Positions 1 to 11,430 of a stretch of DNA of 64,000 nucleotides are shown one piece after another. A program made the position numbers and the translations under genes. How positions within the stretch are numbered: the stretch's first letter is position 1; each line of letters begins with the position of its first letter. The DNA lies in contig JAGFNQ010000294.1 in assembly GCA_024364735.1 (NCBI GenBank), positions 287,582 to 351,581 on the forward strand, given 5' to 3'. Under the pieces are notes generated by a model, which was not told where the DNA came from, ran no database searches, and saw only the letters and a list, made by a program, of their open reading frames with translations. Origin of the DNA: Boesenbergia rotunda (taxonomy: Eukaryota > Streptophyta > Magnoliopsida > Zingiberales > Zingiberaceae).

Positions 1-340
1 ATCGGGTGGCGGTACAGACAGAGAGGAAGGTGGAGATCCGGGATGAGGTGGTGATCAAGGCAGAGAGGAAGATGGAGTTTCAGGATCGGGTGGCAGTACA
101 GACCGAGAGGAAGGTGGAGTTCCGAGATCGGGTGGCGGTACAGATAGAGAGGCAAGTGGAGGAGCGGGATCGGTGGCTGCCATGACGGAGAGGAGGTTGG
201 AGCTCCTCCCCCCGCTAAGAGTAAACCCAAGCTCCCGGATGGGGTGGTGGTGGTCAAGACGGACAGAAAGGATTGGGTGGCGGTCAAGATGGAGAGGCAG
301 GTTGAGCTCCGGGATCGAGTGGCGGCCAAGACAAGAGGAG
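1..340 (+). repeat. 42-bp minisatellite with an open 14-residue frame
   Basis: About six or seven degenerate units of 42 bp, each reading like GAGAGGAAGGTGGAGTTCCG plus a GATCGGGTGGCGGTACA part. Because 42 is a multiple of three, the array stays open in one frame and encodes a 14-residue charged repeat near ERKVEFRDRVAVQT. A second copy lies at 19440-19725 in the same position relative to the flanking oxidoreductase remnant. No start, splice or domain context shows that it is translated. It is cut by the window edge. Confidence 0.7.
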
Positions 341-360
341 GGTGGAGCTCCTCCCCCCTG

Positions 361-745
361 CTAAGAGTAAACGTAAACCCAATAAGTAAGAAGAAAACTA
401 ATGAGGTTTGTCCGTCCAGGAGTAGTCGGACAGGTTTGTAATTTGTACTTCTATGCGTACTTTTTTTTTTCTTAATTTGTATTTAAAAATTGGACTTCTA
501 TAATCGATCCAGTTCCCAACGTATTCACCTTTAAAGTTGAGGATACATAATTATCAAGTTTGTCATGGTACTTATACAGAACAATCTAAGTTGAGGATAC
601 ATTGAAAATTCCAAGAAAATTAATCAATGTCTTCTTTGTATATGGTTGGCGTATTTAAAGGGAGCCTTTTTATAATTCAGGCTTTTAAATGTACTTAATT
701 GACAATTTGTAATAAGCTAACAAAATTAAATAATTGACCCAGTCC
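361..745 (+). pseudogene. Eroded internal exons/introns of HI0933-type oxidoreductase, copy I
   Basis: Recognisable only by comparison with the clean gene copy at 52.7-60.6 kb. Positions 417-470 resemble the end of exon 5 and its splice donor (55625-55670). Positions 500-575 resemble exon 6 (55770-55835, the [15 protein letters not shown] stretch) but with stops. Positions 605-720 resemble intron 8 (56925-57030). The intervening exons 7 and 8 are gone. This shows that copies I and II of the neighbourhood descend from the same gene and are non-functional here. Confidence 0.65.
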
Positions 746-1281
746 AACAACATCATCTCAGGGAACTGATTTTTCACCCGTGCATGTCATCGATCGATCG
801 TTGCACACTTGCACTGAGTGAGCTACCGTTTCACGCTTCCATTTCGCTTTGCTCGATAAATTGGAGACAGGCACTCAGATTTATTGTAGGATTTTGAATC
901 AACCACTTGTTGAGCAAGGACAACAATGTGACTTTTCAAAATAATACAAATATAATTTAAAATTTATACAAAGAGAATATGAGAGGGACAAGAAAAAGAA
1001 GAAAATAAATGACAACTAAATAATGTTAGATATAGTGTGAATGAGAAATGTGAGGAAAGATGCTCTATTGTGAATGAGACTTTAGTCCCATATTAAGAGT
1101 TTCTAATGAATAGAAAGGGAGGTGGATAATAAAGAGACTCCATTGTGAATGAGACTTTAATCCCATATTGAAAATCTTAAGGTATAATTGTTGGTTTATA
1201 TTGTTTCACAAGTATGTTAGTTGTGAACAAATGCAAGGGGAGAGACTCTCTATCACGCGTGGGTGCGCAGGGGGATGTAAA
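746..1281 (+). repeat. Old LTR-like sequence, left part (interrupted by the SIRE element)
   Basis: Paired with 10685-11430 it matches the uninterrupted stretch 20340-21800. It contains two internal copies of a TGAATGAGACTTTA(G/A)TCCCATATT motif (around 1069 and 1148), and a TGTTGGTTTATATT stretch near 1191 of the kind seen at LTR starts. No coding capacity was seen. It is probably a decayed LTR sitting in intron 8 of the old oxidoreductase copy; the exact ends cannot be set. Confidence 0.45.
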
Positions 1282-2630
1282 TGTAGGATCGATGCACGTG
1301 AGAGGGGGGGGTGAATCACGTGACTTTAAAAAAATTAGAGCGCTTCAAAAAAGCGTGCACAGCGGAAAAACAATAAAGCACGAACGAAATACCAATACAA
1401 ACGACACAGATAGTTTTACTTCGTTCGGAGCCTTCGGCGACTCCTACTCGAAGGCCCAGGTCCCTCGGACCTTTCCGTTGGGCAATCCACTAAAACTCTC
1501 TACCGGTAAACCCCGATAGAGTAGGCGAGTACAAAAGAATTGAAAGTGTGACAATCCCCCACTTTCAAGTAATTAAATGCAATAAATAAAAAATTGCGTT
1601 ACCCAACAACTTAGATTTATCTGTAGCAGCTCGGTTGTTGGGAGCGATCTTTCAGCAGCGGTCGGACAGCGTCGAGTCAGAGCACAGACTGCAGCAGAGG
1701 AGCGTGGAAGCTTTGGTACAACGTTGATGTAAAGCTTGGGGTCGAGGGGTGCTATTTATAGCCCCTAGGGCGCCCTGGACGTCGGGGGAGCCCTGCCAAG
1801 TGTCATCCGATCCGCAGTTTGCTCGATCAAGCTTTATCCCGCCTAAATAGGGATGAAGTTTGACCTCTGGGGCGCCCTGGTCGCTGAGGGCGCCCTCGTT
1901 GACCCGGTCTTCTCGGCTGGATAGATTTGATCGGCCTCGCTGGCGTAGGCGCGAAGCGCCTTGGACCTGAGGGCGCCCTGGCTGCTGAGGGCGCCCTGGC
2001 TGCAGAGGGCGCCTCGGCCAGCTGTTAGCCGTACACCTTTTTGCCTTACTTGTTTCTTGTTCACCTTGGAGGCGCCCTATACACTCAGGGCGCCCTACTC
2101 AGCTGCTGCCTCTCTCCTTTGAGGCTCACTGAGCTGCAGACACACGTTCCTTTGGTCCTGCATCCAGGGTTAGTCCGAAACACAATAAAATAATTATTAT
2201 TTTATACAGCCTTAGCTGTCTTGGTTCTGACTTTGATCTCCAAAATGGAGCCCTAGGTCGAACCGACGCCTACTGTTCCCTTGACGGGGAACGCGTCCTC
2301 ACTGGTTCGCTCCTCCAGTGACTTACCTCACTTACCTCGCGCAGCTCTACTTGACTTCTTGACCCACCAGGACTTCCTGCCAAGGCTCAACCACCCTAGT
2401 CTTCCTGCCAAGTCTCAACCAACTTGGTCTTCAGCCAGTTGTCAGGTCCCGCGGACCCAACTGGACTTCCCGCCAGGACTCAACCATCCTGGACTTCAGC
2501 CTGGTGTCTGGTCCTAAGTCTTTCAACCCTGCACACTTAGTAAAGAGGTCAAATACCAACAACCCTAACTTTAACCACTTTGTCATACATCAAAACCTGA
2601 GTTTGACCGTTAGTGCAACCTGCACCAACA
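1282..2630 (-). repeat. 3' LTR of SIRE-like element
   Basis: Starts TGTAGGATCGATGC and ends TGCACCAACA on the + strand. It matches 9353-10684 almost base for base. The section 1765-2100 is unusually GC-rich for this window and holds repeated GGGCGCCCT palindromes. Relative to the other LTR it carries one extra 18-bp unit of that section. Confidence 0.95.
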
Positions 2631-2644
2631 ATCTCCCCCTTTTT
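2631..2644 (-). other. Polypurine tract
   Basis: Read on the - strand, AAAAAGGGGGAGAT directly precedes the TG of the 3' LTR. This is the expected primer position for plus-strand DNA synthesis of an LTR retrotransposon. Confidence 0.85.
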
Positions 2645-3646
2645 GATGTATTGACAACTCAGGTTAAAGTTAAAAAAAATAGCAGATATGAACTTGCATA
2701 AACATGCAAACAATATAACACAAGCATAGGTATGAAAGTTGAAGCACACAAGAAAGCAGAGGTAAATAAATGTGAAATAAGCATGCTGTTTGCATTTTTC
2801 TAACCCTTTTACCCTACTCTCCCCCTTTGTCATTCATCAAAAAAGATATAAGCATACCAAGTTTAAGGGAGTAGAAATATTGGCTAAGTGTTAGAAAAAA
2901 ACTAGTCTTAAATCTATTAACTTAGCTTTCAAACAAAACTTTCTTTCAAAAATTTTTTTTTCAGAAAATATAATATCAATCTTAATAAAAAAATATTTTT
3001 AGGGATTAGCTGGAACTCCCTCTCAATCTTTATCAACTTTTATCAAAATTTTCAAATGTGTTTTGTCAAAAATGACATTTTGAAAAAGTATTTTGACCTC
3101 TGCTCCCCCTGGACCAAGTAATGATTGTGGTCCCTTTTCATGTGTCTAACCCTAGTTACTGACTAACTATCTAGATGATAGTAGTGTTCACTGGGTTAGT
3201 CAAGTCAAGTAATAATGTCTAGCTCAGATTTTACTGCAAGACTACTTGACTTGATCACTGTAATGTTGGTGTTTTACGCCCAGACTTACTGTGATGCACT
3301 GACTTAAGCATTCGGAAGTCCAGGCAGTGTCCTATGCATCTCACAACCGTTCTATGTTTTTGAAAGCACAAACAAGTTAATCTTAATGTGTTTTGTGAGA
3401 TGCGGCTACCTAAATCTATAGGTTCATGCAATTCTAGGGGTCAAGCTTAGGCTAAGTCTGCCAGTTTTGAAAATCAAATTTTGAAAGACAATAAAGTTCT
3501 TGAAAAACAAGTTTGAAAAGTCCGTGTTTAAGTTAAATTTTGAAAGACAATAAACTTTTGAAAAACAAGTTTAAAAAATCCATGTTTTTAAACTTACAAG
3601 CTTAATTAGTTAAACCAAAAGTCAACTTAAGCTTATCAGGTCAGTC
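2645..3646 (-). other. Non-coding region between pol and 3' LTR
   Basis: About 1 kb of AT-rich sequence downstream of pol in element orientation. SIRE-clade elements may carry an env-like frame here, but I see no long open frame on either strand. Short repeats such as TTTTGAAAAACAAGTTT occur near 3480-3590. Confidence 0.6.
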
Positions 3647-6600
3647 CTAGTCTATAACACACATTCCTATTAACCTTCTTAAGTTGCTAAATTCAGATTC
3701 AGGAAGTGGTTTGGTAAATATATCAGCTAGGTTAGACTTAGATTCAACATGGTTAAGTTCAATTTCTCCTTTATTTACATGATCTCTGACAAAATGGTGT
3801 TTGATTTCTATATGTTTGGTCCTAGAGTGGTGGATTGGGTTTTTGGTTAAATTGATTGAACTTAGGTTATCTATAAAAATTTTGACTTGTTTAAAATCTA
3901 AGTGAAGGTCCTTTAGGGTATGCATCATCCAGAGTAGTTGGGCTACACACTCACCCATAGCTATGTACTCAGCTTCAGTGGTGGATAGGGCAACACAGTG
4001 TTGTTTTCTACTAAACCAACTAACTAGTGAGGGTCCTAGAAGTTGGCATCCACCACTGGTACTTTTTCTGTCTAATTTACAGCCAGCATAGTCTGAGTCA
4101 GAATATCCAATAAGCTCAAACTGGGCTGTTCTAGGGTACCAAATTCCTAATCTTTCTGTTCCTTTAAGGTACCTAAATATTCTTTTAACTAGGGTTAGGT
4201 GTGACTCTTTAGCACATGTTTGATACCTAGCACACATACTAACTGCAAAAAGAATATCAGGTCGACTTGCAGTTAAGTAAAGTAGGCTTCCTATAGCACT
4301 TCTATAGTACTTAAGGTCAACAGGTTTGCCTTTTGGATCACTATCTATAGTTTGATTGGTAGCCATTGGTGTCTTAATCTCTTTTGTATTATCCATTCCA
4401 AATTTTCTAAGTAGTTCTTTTGTGTATTTTTGTTGATAGACAAAGGTACCCTCACTGGTCTGTTTTATTTGTAGTCCTAAAAAGAAAGTTAATTGACCTA
4501 CTAAACTCATTTCAAATTCAGTTTCCATTATCGTTGTGAAATCTTGTAAAAAGTCTGAGTTAGTTGAGCCAAATACTATATCATCTACATATACTTGGGC
4601 TACAAAAATATCATTTTTTAGTGTTTTAACAAATAGTGTTGGGTCAATTTTGCCTTGGTTAAAACCTTTTGAAACTAAGTAGTTAGACAGTCTTTCATAC
4701 CAGGCCCTAGGTGCTTGCTTAAGTCCATATAGGGCTTTCTTAAGTCTAAAGACATAGTCAGGGTGTTCTAAGCTTTCAAAACCAGGGGGTTGACCTACAT
4801 AAATCTCTTCTTTAATTAGGCCATTTAGGAAGGCTGACTTAACATCCATTTGATAAAGTTTAAATCCCTTATGGGCTGCATAACTTAAGAGCATTCTAAT
4901 GGATTCAAGTCTAGCTACAGGGGCATAGGTTTCATCATAATCAAGACCTTCTACTTGGCTAAACCCCTTAGCTACTAACCTAGCCTTATTTCTGACTGTT
5001 TCTCCTTGTTCGTTAAGTTTATTCCTAAAGACCCATTTAGTTTCAATAAATTTCTTGCCTTTAGGTAAGGGTACTAAGTCCCAGACTTGACTACGTTCAA
5101 ATTGGGCTAACTCTTCCTGCATGGCTATGATCCAATCAGGGTCAAGTAAGGACTCTTCTATAGACTTGGGTTCAATTTTTGAAATCAAGGCAATTTGACT
5201 AAGGTTCCTAAAAGCTGATCTAGTCTGAACCCTTAGTTCTGGATCACCTATGATTTGATCAGTTGGGTGGGCTGAGCTAACTCGAACAGTTCTGGGTTGG
5301 TTAGGTTCAGTTTCAGGTGTGGGTTCAGTTAGATCATCGTTTTGGTCCTCAATTTGCCTTTCATCAGGGTCAGTACTGGATCTAACAAAGTCAATTGGTT
5401 GGTAGGTGGTTTGATCAGAGTTATTTGGGTCCGATTTTTCATCAAATTTTACATTTGTAGTTTCTTCAATTTTTAGGGTAATTTTGTTATAAACTCTATA
5501 GCTCTACTGGTAAGGGAATAACCTACAAAGATACCTTCCTCAACCTTAGAAGTAAATTTTCCTATGTGTTCTCTAGTATTTAAGATATAGACTTTACATC
5601 CAAATACTTTAAGGTATTTAATGTTAGGTTGTTTGTTATAATAGATTTCAAAGGAGGTCTTTCCTAGGTTTTTAATTAGAGTTATTCTATTTTGTACATA
5701 ACAAGCTGTACTAACAGCCTCAGCCCAAAGGTATTTAGGTGAGTTGTATTCATTTAGCATTGTTCTAGCTGCTTCTTGTAGTGTTCTATTTTTTCTTTCT
5801 ACAACTCCATTTTGTTGAGGTGTTTTAGGGCAAGAGAATTCGTGATGGTAGCCATTTTCTAGACAAAATTGATTAAATTTGTGATTTTTGAATTCTTCGC
5901 CATTATCGCTCCTAAGTCTTTTGATTTTAATCCCTTTTTATTTTCTGTTAATTTACAAAATTGAGTGAGTGTATCAAAAGTTTCATCTTTATTTTTTAAG
6001 AATTTTACCCAGGTAAATCTTGAATAGTCATCTATAATTACTAGGCAGTATAGGTTCCCATTAATTGATTTAACCCCATGTGAGTCAAATAGGTCTAGGT
6101 GAATTAATTCCAGAATTGACTTGGTTTGAGTTTGATTAGTTGGTTTGTGGGTTGACCTAGTTTGTTTTCCTTGTTGACAAGCATTACATAAGGTTGACTC
6201 AAGGTTAGATAACTTTGGTAGGCCTCTAACTACACCATTTAGTTTAGGTAGTTTTCTGAAGTGAGTGTGTGAAAGTCTCCTATGCCAGAGCCAAGTCTCA
6301 TCCTTATGGGTTAAGAGGCAGTTTTCTAAGGGACAGGTTAACTTAATTTCATAAATGTTATTGTGCCTAAGTCCTCTAAGTGTGATGTTTGGGTTGTCAT
6401 TGTGTTTGATCAGACATTCATTGGATAGAAACCTAACCTTATAACCAGTGTCACACAATTGGCTAATGCTTAGTAAATTGAAGTTGAAATTTTCAACAAG
6501 TAATACATTTGTTATTATGAAATCAGACTCAAGTTCAATATTGCCTAGGCCAATTACCTTAAGTTTACCGTTGTTTCCAAAAGCAACGGTCCCTAGTCTT

Positions 6601-6690
6601 TTGTACTTGAGTTCTGTAAATTTGGTGGGATCCCCAGTCATGTGTCTGGAGCATCCACTGTCAATGATCCATTTGTTTTCCTACAGTTAA
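3647..6690 (-). pseudogene. pol: Copia pol polyprotein (protease, integrase, RT, RNase H), frameshifted
   Basis: Encodes the replication enzymes of the retrotransposon. On the - strand the protease active-site stretch (DSG followed by CSRHMTGD) lies at about 6640-6680. The GAG-pre-integrase zinc-binding region follows (WHRRLSH near 6280), then the integrase core, a reverse transcriptase with the YVDD catalytic box near 4580-4595, and a copia RNase H that ends at 3647. The frame breaks near 5930-5945, within an A/T-rich run in the integrase, and again near 5510 after the GYS motif, each by a single-base shift. The part from about 5500 to 3647 is open, although its first Met is at 5188. I infer it cannot make active enzyme, though both LTRs are intact. 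Confidence 0.9.
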
Positions 6691-6769
6691 GTAAAAGGTT
6701 TAGACCTTAGGTTAAGTTTTTGAAAAAATTTAAGAAGATTTAAAAACTTGAGTTTGAAATTTTAAATTT

Positions 6770-7075
6770 GAGTTATGTTAATTTTGATTTTGAATATGAA
6801 TTTTAATTTTTGAATTTGAATTTGAATTTTAATTTTTGAATTTGAATTTTATTTTTTGAATTTGAATTTAATTTTTTGAATTTTAATTTGAATTTGAATT
6901 TTAATTTTTGAATTTTATTTTGAATTTGAATTTGAATTTTAATTTTTTGAATTTTAATTTGAATTTTAATTTTTGAATTTGAATTTTATTTTTTGAATTT
7001 GAATTTGAATTTTAATTTTTTGAATTTTAATTTTTGAATTTGAATTTGAATTTTAATTTTGAAAGTTGAGTTATC
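6770..7075. repeat. Low-complexity TTTGAATTTGAATTTTAATTT tract
   Basis: About 300 bp made almost wholly of TTTGAA, TTTTAA and AATTT steps lies between the gag and pol genes of the SIRE-like element. On the element strand it would encode only Lys/Phe/Asn/Leu-rich low-complexity sequence. It probably grew by slippage and separates gag from the protease region by roughly 700 bp. Confidence 0.85.
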
Positions 7076-7413
7076 AATCAATAATTTGAATTTGGTTATC
7101 CTTATTCATCTCACTCGGTCTAAGTCATCAATCAAGGGAGTCCTATGATTTTGTGAGATGATTTTGAGTTTGTTTAGAAAAGTTATCTTGACCTTGTGTT
7201 AGATCCAAGTTTAACAAGTAGTAATTTAAAAGTACACTTCAATAATTGGCTTCCAGGCCATGGCGAGGCACAGTGACCTTCTTTGGCCGAAGCCTTATTG
7301 GAGCAACAACCATTTTCTAGGCAAAGCCGCTTAAAGAAGTTGGACTTTTAACTTACTCATTGAGAACCCTGGTACTAAATAGTACAAGAGTCAAATTAAC
7401 TTTGAAGCTAGTC

Positions 7414-9003
7414 CTAAGTTCCCACCTGGGCAAAGGCTGATTTTGAGGTGCCAACTAGTTTGGAGCCTCCCCCTAAATTGTAGACTGGGTGTCTAGGGTC
7501 AATGTAATGGATGTCCCTTTTTGGGACATAAAATTGATTCTGACCTACTTGCTTTGTTAGATAAGCTTTCGGAACCCACGCTTTTCGTTGATTTTTGCGG
7601 GGGTGGATAAAGGAGATAAAGGATCTTTGGTTCGATCTTGATTTATATCCTATCCCAGATTTGTTGTACATGCCCTTTTGTGATCCAAGAATAAGGTCAA
7701 GGTTCTTGGATCGGGTTGTGAAAGTTGCTAGTAGATCCTTAAGTTTTAGGACTTCGCCCTTTAGGGTTGAGTTTTCAGTTTCAAGCTCAATTAATTTTTG
7801 ATTTTGAGTTTGTTCAGTTAATGTTCTGGTATTAATTAATTTCTCCTTAAGGTCTTGATTTTCCTTAAGGAGCTGGTTATTTCTAGATTCAGATGCAAGC
7901 AATTTTTTATTTAAAGCAGAGATAATCTTAAAAAATTTTTGATTAACTGAATCTAAATATACCTTAGTCGAGTCGTCCGAAAAGAGTCCGATCTCTTGAC
8001 TCGACTCGTATTCGGAATCTTCGTCGTGCTCTGAGTTTGACCCGGGTCCGGTTGCCATTAGTGCGAGATAGTTTGAGTTCCTTGGTGGTTCATCGTCGGA
8101 GTCGTCTGTGCTGTCGTCCCAAGTGGCTTGAAGAGCCTTCTTCTTCTTATTCTTCTTGGGTTGATTCTCCTTTTTGTAGGGGCATTCGTGTTTGAAGTGT
8201 CCTTTTCTGTTGCAGCCGAAACAGGTTATTTTACTTTTGTCTTCACTGCTGGTGGGCTTCATTATCCTCTGGAGGTCCTTTCTTGAGAAATGGCTTTTCT
8301 TTTTGGCGAATACCTTTCTTACTAGGTTGACCATTTGTTCCTCATCATCTGAGTCTGAGTCTGACTCTTCTTCTAAATCTTGAATTTTCTTCTTTGACTT
8401 GCCTTCTTTTGAGGAACCTGCAAATAAGGCAAACCCTTTCTCGACCTTGGCGTTAGTCTGTTCGTGCAGTTCTAATTCACAAAACAATTCGTCTAAATTA
8501 ATTTTAGAAAGGTTCCTAGAAATTTTATAAGCATCTATAATAGATGCCCATAGTGAATTTCTAGGGAACGCATTAAAAGCATACCTTATGATGTCTCTGT
8601 TTTCTTGTTTGTGCCCGATTAGGTGGAGTCCATTTAGTATGTCCTTGATCCGGGCGTGAAGTTGGCTTGCAGATTCTCCTTCCTGCATTTTTATGTTAAA
8701 TAACTTATTTAAAAGTAAATCCCTTTTTGTTACCTTTGCATCAGAGGTGCCTTCATGTAGTTCAATCAGTTTGTCCCAGAGCTCTTTGGCAGATTCAGTT
8801 GGGCCGATACGGTTCAATTCCTCTTTTGTTAGTCCGCACTGGAGGGTGTTCTGCGCCTTGTACTCAGTCTGGGCCTTTCTCTTCATATCAAGGTTCCATC
8901 TGTCAGGCTTCAGTGGTGCATTGTTTCCCTCGTCCATTGGTGGTTCGTAGCCAGATTGCACGGCGAACCATTGATCCATGTCTGTTTTTAGGTACACCTC
9001 CAT
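7414..9003 (-). CDS. gag: Copia Gag protein with CCHC zinc knuckle
   Basis: An uninterrupted 529-codon frame, the capsid/nucleocapsid protein that packages element RNA. Residues about 1-200 form a UBN2-type Gag core, including the GTSDAKVTKRDLLLNKLFNI region. An acidic Ser/Asp/Glu stretch follows near 215-225. A single zinc knuckle CFGCNRKGHFKHEC (C-x2-C-x4-H-x4-C) lies near residues 262-275, then a Lys-rich patch, a second acidic patch and a Leu/Glu/Asn-rich stretch (about 365-425) that looks like a coiled coil. The length and coiled coil fit SIRE-type Gag. It is the only intact gene of the element. Confidence 0.92.
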   Translation of the reverse strand: MEVYLKTDMDQWFAVQSGYEPPMDEGNNAPLKPDRWNLDMKRKAQTEYKAQNTLQCGLTKEELNRIGPTESAKELWDKLIELHEGTSDAKVTKRDLLLNKLFNIKMQEGESASQLHARIKDILNGLHLIGHKQENRDIIRYAFNAFPRNSLWASIIDAYKISRNLSKINLDELFCELELHEQTNAKVEKGFALFAGSSKEGKSKKKIQDLEEESDSDSDDEEQMVNLVRKVFAKKKSHFSRKDLQRIMKPTSSEDKSKITCFGCNRKGHFKHECPYKKENQPKKNKKKKALQATWDDSTDDSDDEPPRNSNYLALMATGPGSNSEHDEDSEYESSQEIGLFSDDSTKVYLDSVNQKFFKIISALNKKLLASESRNNQLLKENQDLKEKLINTRTLTEQTQNQKLIELETENSTLKGEVLKLKDLLATFTTRSKNLDLILGSQKGMYNKSGIGYKSRSNQRSFISFIHPRKNQRKAWVPKAYLTKQVGQNQFYVPKRDIHYIDPRHPVYNLGGGSKLVGTSKSAFAQVGT

Positions 9004-9337
9004 TCTTCGTTTTCAGTAAGGGAAGTCTTCCCCATTGAAGAGTGGAGGACGGACAGTGCTAAACCCTTCACCTTGAGCCATCTGAAATAGACCACACAAA
9101 AACTTGTCCCAAGACTAGGTCTTGGACTAGTAGTGCGGTAGGAACAGGAGAAGAAAGAGAAAGAGCGACTCGAAATGGTGTTGCACCAAATTCGAGTAAA
9201 ATCAAACGAACGAAAAAAAATAATCCAAATCTAGGCAACAATACCTAATTTAGATCATGTGTAGCGAAAAATCAAAAATAAAAAAAACTGGATTTCCCCC
9301 GGCTCTTATGGTGGTTGCACCGATACAGAGCGTACCA

Positions 9338-9350
9338 GGCTCTGATACCA
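9338..9350 (-). other. Primer binding site (initiator Met tRNA)
   Basis: On the - strand TGGTATCAGAGCC, complementary to the 3' end of plant initiator methionine tRNA. It lies two bases inside the 5' LTR, as in most Ty1-copia elements. This fixes the element's orientation as reverse. Confidence 0.93.
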
Positions 9351-9352
9351 CT

Positions 9353-10684
9353 TGTAGGATCGATGCACGTGAGAGGGGGGGGGTGAATCACGTGACTTTA
9401 AAAAAATTAGAGCGCTTCAAAAAAGCGTGCACAGCGGAAAAACAATAAAGCACGAACGAAATACCAATACAAACGACACAGATAGTTTTACTTCGTTCGG
9501 AGCCTTCGGCGACTCCTACTCGAAGGCCCAGGTCCCTCGGACCTTTCCGTTGGGCAATCCACTAAAACTCTCTACCGGTAAACCCCGATAGAGTAGGCGA
9601 GTACAAAAGAATTGAAAGTGTGACAACCCCACACTTTCAAGTAATTAAATGCAATAAATAAAAAATTGCGTTACCCAACAACTTAGATTTATGTGAAGCA
9701 GCTCGGTTGTTGGGAGCGATCTTTCAGCAGCGGTCGGACAGCGTCGAGTCAGAGCACAGACTGCAGCAGAGGAGCGTGGAAGCTTTGGTACAACGTTGAT
9801 GTAAAGCTTGGGGTCGAGGGGTGCTATTTATAGCCCCTAGGGCGCCCTGGACGTCGTGGGCGCCCTGCCAAGTGTCATCCGATCCGCAGTTTGCTCGATC
9901 AAGCTTTATCCCGCCTAAATAGGGATGAAGTTTGACCTCTGGGGCGCCCTGGTCGCTGAGGGCGCCCTCGTTGACCCGGTCTTCTCGGCTGGATAGATTT
10001 GATCGGCCTCGCTGGCGTAGGCGCGAAGCGCCTTGGACCTGAGGGCGCCCTGGCTGCAGAGGGCGCTTCGGCCAGCTGTTAGCCGTACACCTTTTTGCCT
10101 TACTTGTTTCTTGTTCACCTTGGAGGCACCCTATACACTCAGGGCGCCCTACTCAGCTGCTGCCTCTCTCCTTTGAGGCTCACTGAGCTGCAGACACACG
10201 TTCCTTTGGTCCTGCATCCAGGGTTAGTCCGAAACACAATAAAACAATTATTATTTTATACAGCCTTTGCTGTCTTGGTTCTGACTTTGATCTCCAAAAT
10301 GGAGCCCTAGGTCGAACCGACGCCTACTGTTCCCTTGACGGGGAAGGCGTCCTCACTGGTTCGATCCTCCAGTGACTTACCTCACTTACCTCGCGCAGCT
10401 CTACTTGACTTCTTGACCCACCAGGACTTCCTGCCAAGGCTCAACCACCCTAGTCTTCCTGCCAAGTCTCAACCAACTTGGTCTTCAGCCAGTTGTCAGG
10501 TCCCGCGGACCCAACTGGACTTCCCGCCAGAACTCAACCATCCTGGACTTCAGCCTGGTGTCTGGTCCTAAGTCTTTCAACCCTGCACACTTAGTAAAGA
10601 GGTCAAATACCAACAACCCTAACTTTAACCACTTTGTCATACATCAAAACCTGAGTTTGACCGTTAGTGCAACCTGCACCAACA
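9353..10684 (-). repeat. 5' LTR of SIRE-like element
   Basis: Same TG...CA borders as 1282-2630. It lacks one 18-bp GGGCGCCCT-containing unit and shows scattered single-base differences, roughly 1% in all. Downstream in element orientation it abuts the primer binding site. Confidence 0.95.
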
Positions 10685-10689
10685 GTAAA

Positions 10690-11430
10690 TCTAGAGCTCG
10701 GATTTATATTGAACCAAGTAGACTCGTGTGTGTGCATTAACAACAGACGTTTGAAGCTGGCCGGTTAATTGGCAGTAAATGGTTACTGCGGGGGTCTGAG
10801 CTTATATTAAGAGACATAGATTGTCTTCCACCTCGTTCCTGACTCTCTAGTAGCGTTCGGGTACTTCTTCAGTTCGCCACAAGTAATGAGTGCTCCATTA
10901 TACCGGTAATCCTACTATTATATCCTGAGAGATAGACGCCCGTCGAAACCTCGAAGCACCGTTGCAGGAGGACAAATCTGTTTCGAGGAAACTGCGTTAT
11001 GCAAACCTCAGCAACTCTCCACTTCCGGTTCGGGAAGACTGGTTCGGGACTTCCGGTTCGAGACGTCCGGCTCAGGAGATCCTAGTCGGAAAATTCTGGT
11101 CGGGAAATACTGGCCGAGAGACTCTGCTCGGGAATTCTTGCTCGGGAATTCCAACTCTGGATAATCTGCTCGGGCAATTCAACTCGGGAAGACCAGTTCG
11201 AGACGTCCGATTCAGAAAACGTGCTCGGGAGTTCTCCTCGGGAGATTACATTCATAGAAGTACAATTCCGATAAGTAGTGCTTGTGAAACAAGTTTGAGG
11301 ATTTGAATGAGTAGTTTGATCATGTTTTAGCGAGAGCAAAAACACTTTGATGTTCATTTTTGATGTTTAGCGGGAGCAATTTTTAGCTTGACGAAGATTA
11401 TGATTGTGGGAACTCGGGGACCATAGGGGC
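10690..11430 (+). repeat. Old LTR-like sequence, right part
   Basis: Continues 746-1281 after removal of the SIRE insertion and matches 20966-21800. It contains GCTTATATTAAGAGACATAG (about 10800-10819), which resembles an LTR TATA/R-region start. Relative to copy II it has lost about 100 bp between two TGCA-containing short repeats (after 10735). From about 11020 to 11245 it carries a degenerate array of 18-25-bp CTCGGGA(A/G)AT-type units. Confidence 0.5.

Larger units (their letters stand above)
1282..10684 (-). mobile_element. Ty1-copia LTR retrotransposon, SIRE/Maximus-like
   Basis: Complete element of 9,403 bp in reverse orientation, flanked by a 5-bp target duplication GTAAA (1277-1281 and 10685-10689). 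Two TG...CA LTRs (1349 and 1332 bp) bound gag (7414-9003) and pol (about 3647-6690), with the copia order protease, integrase, reverse transcriptase, RNase H. The primer site matches the initiator-Met tRNA 3' end, and a purine tract abuts the 3' LTR. The paralogous empty site at 20961-20965 in copy II has GTAAA once. The LTRs differ at only about a dozen sites plus one 18-bp indel, so insertion is recent. Long LTRs, a large gag with a coiled-coil-like tail and about 1 kb of non-coding sequence after pol suggest the SIRE clade; I saw no env-like frame. Two frameshifts make pol inactive. Confidence 0.93.

Noticed and set aside
2281..2517. Conserved 78-codon frame in both SIRE LTRs (also 10335-10571)
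   Set aside because: It is conserved because the LTRs are recent copies; it has no domain and lies on the strand opposite to the element's genes.
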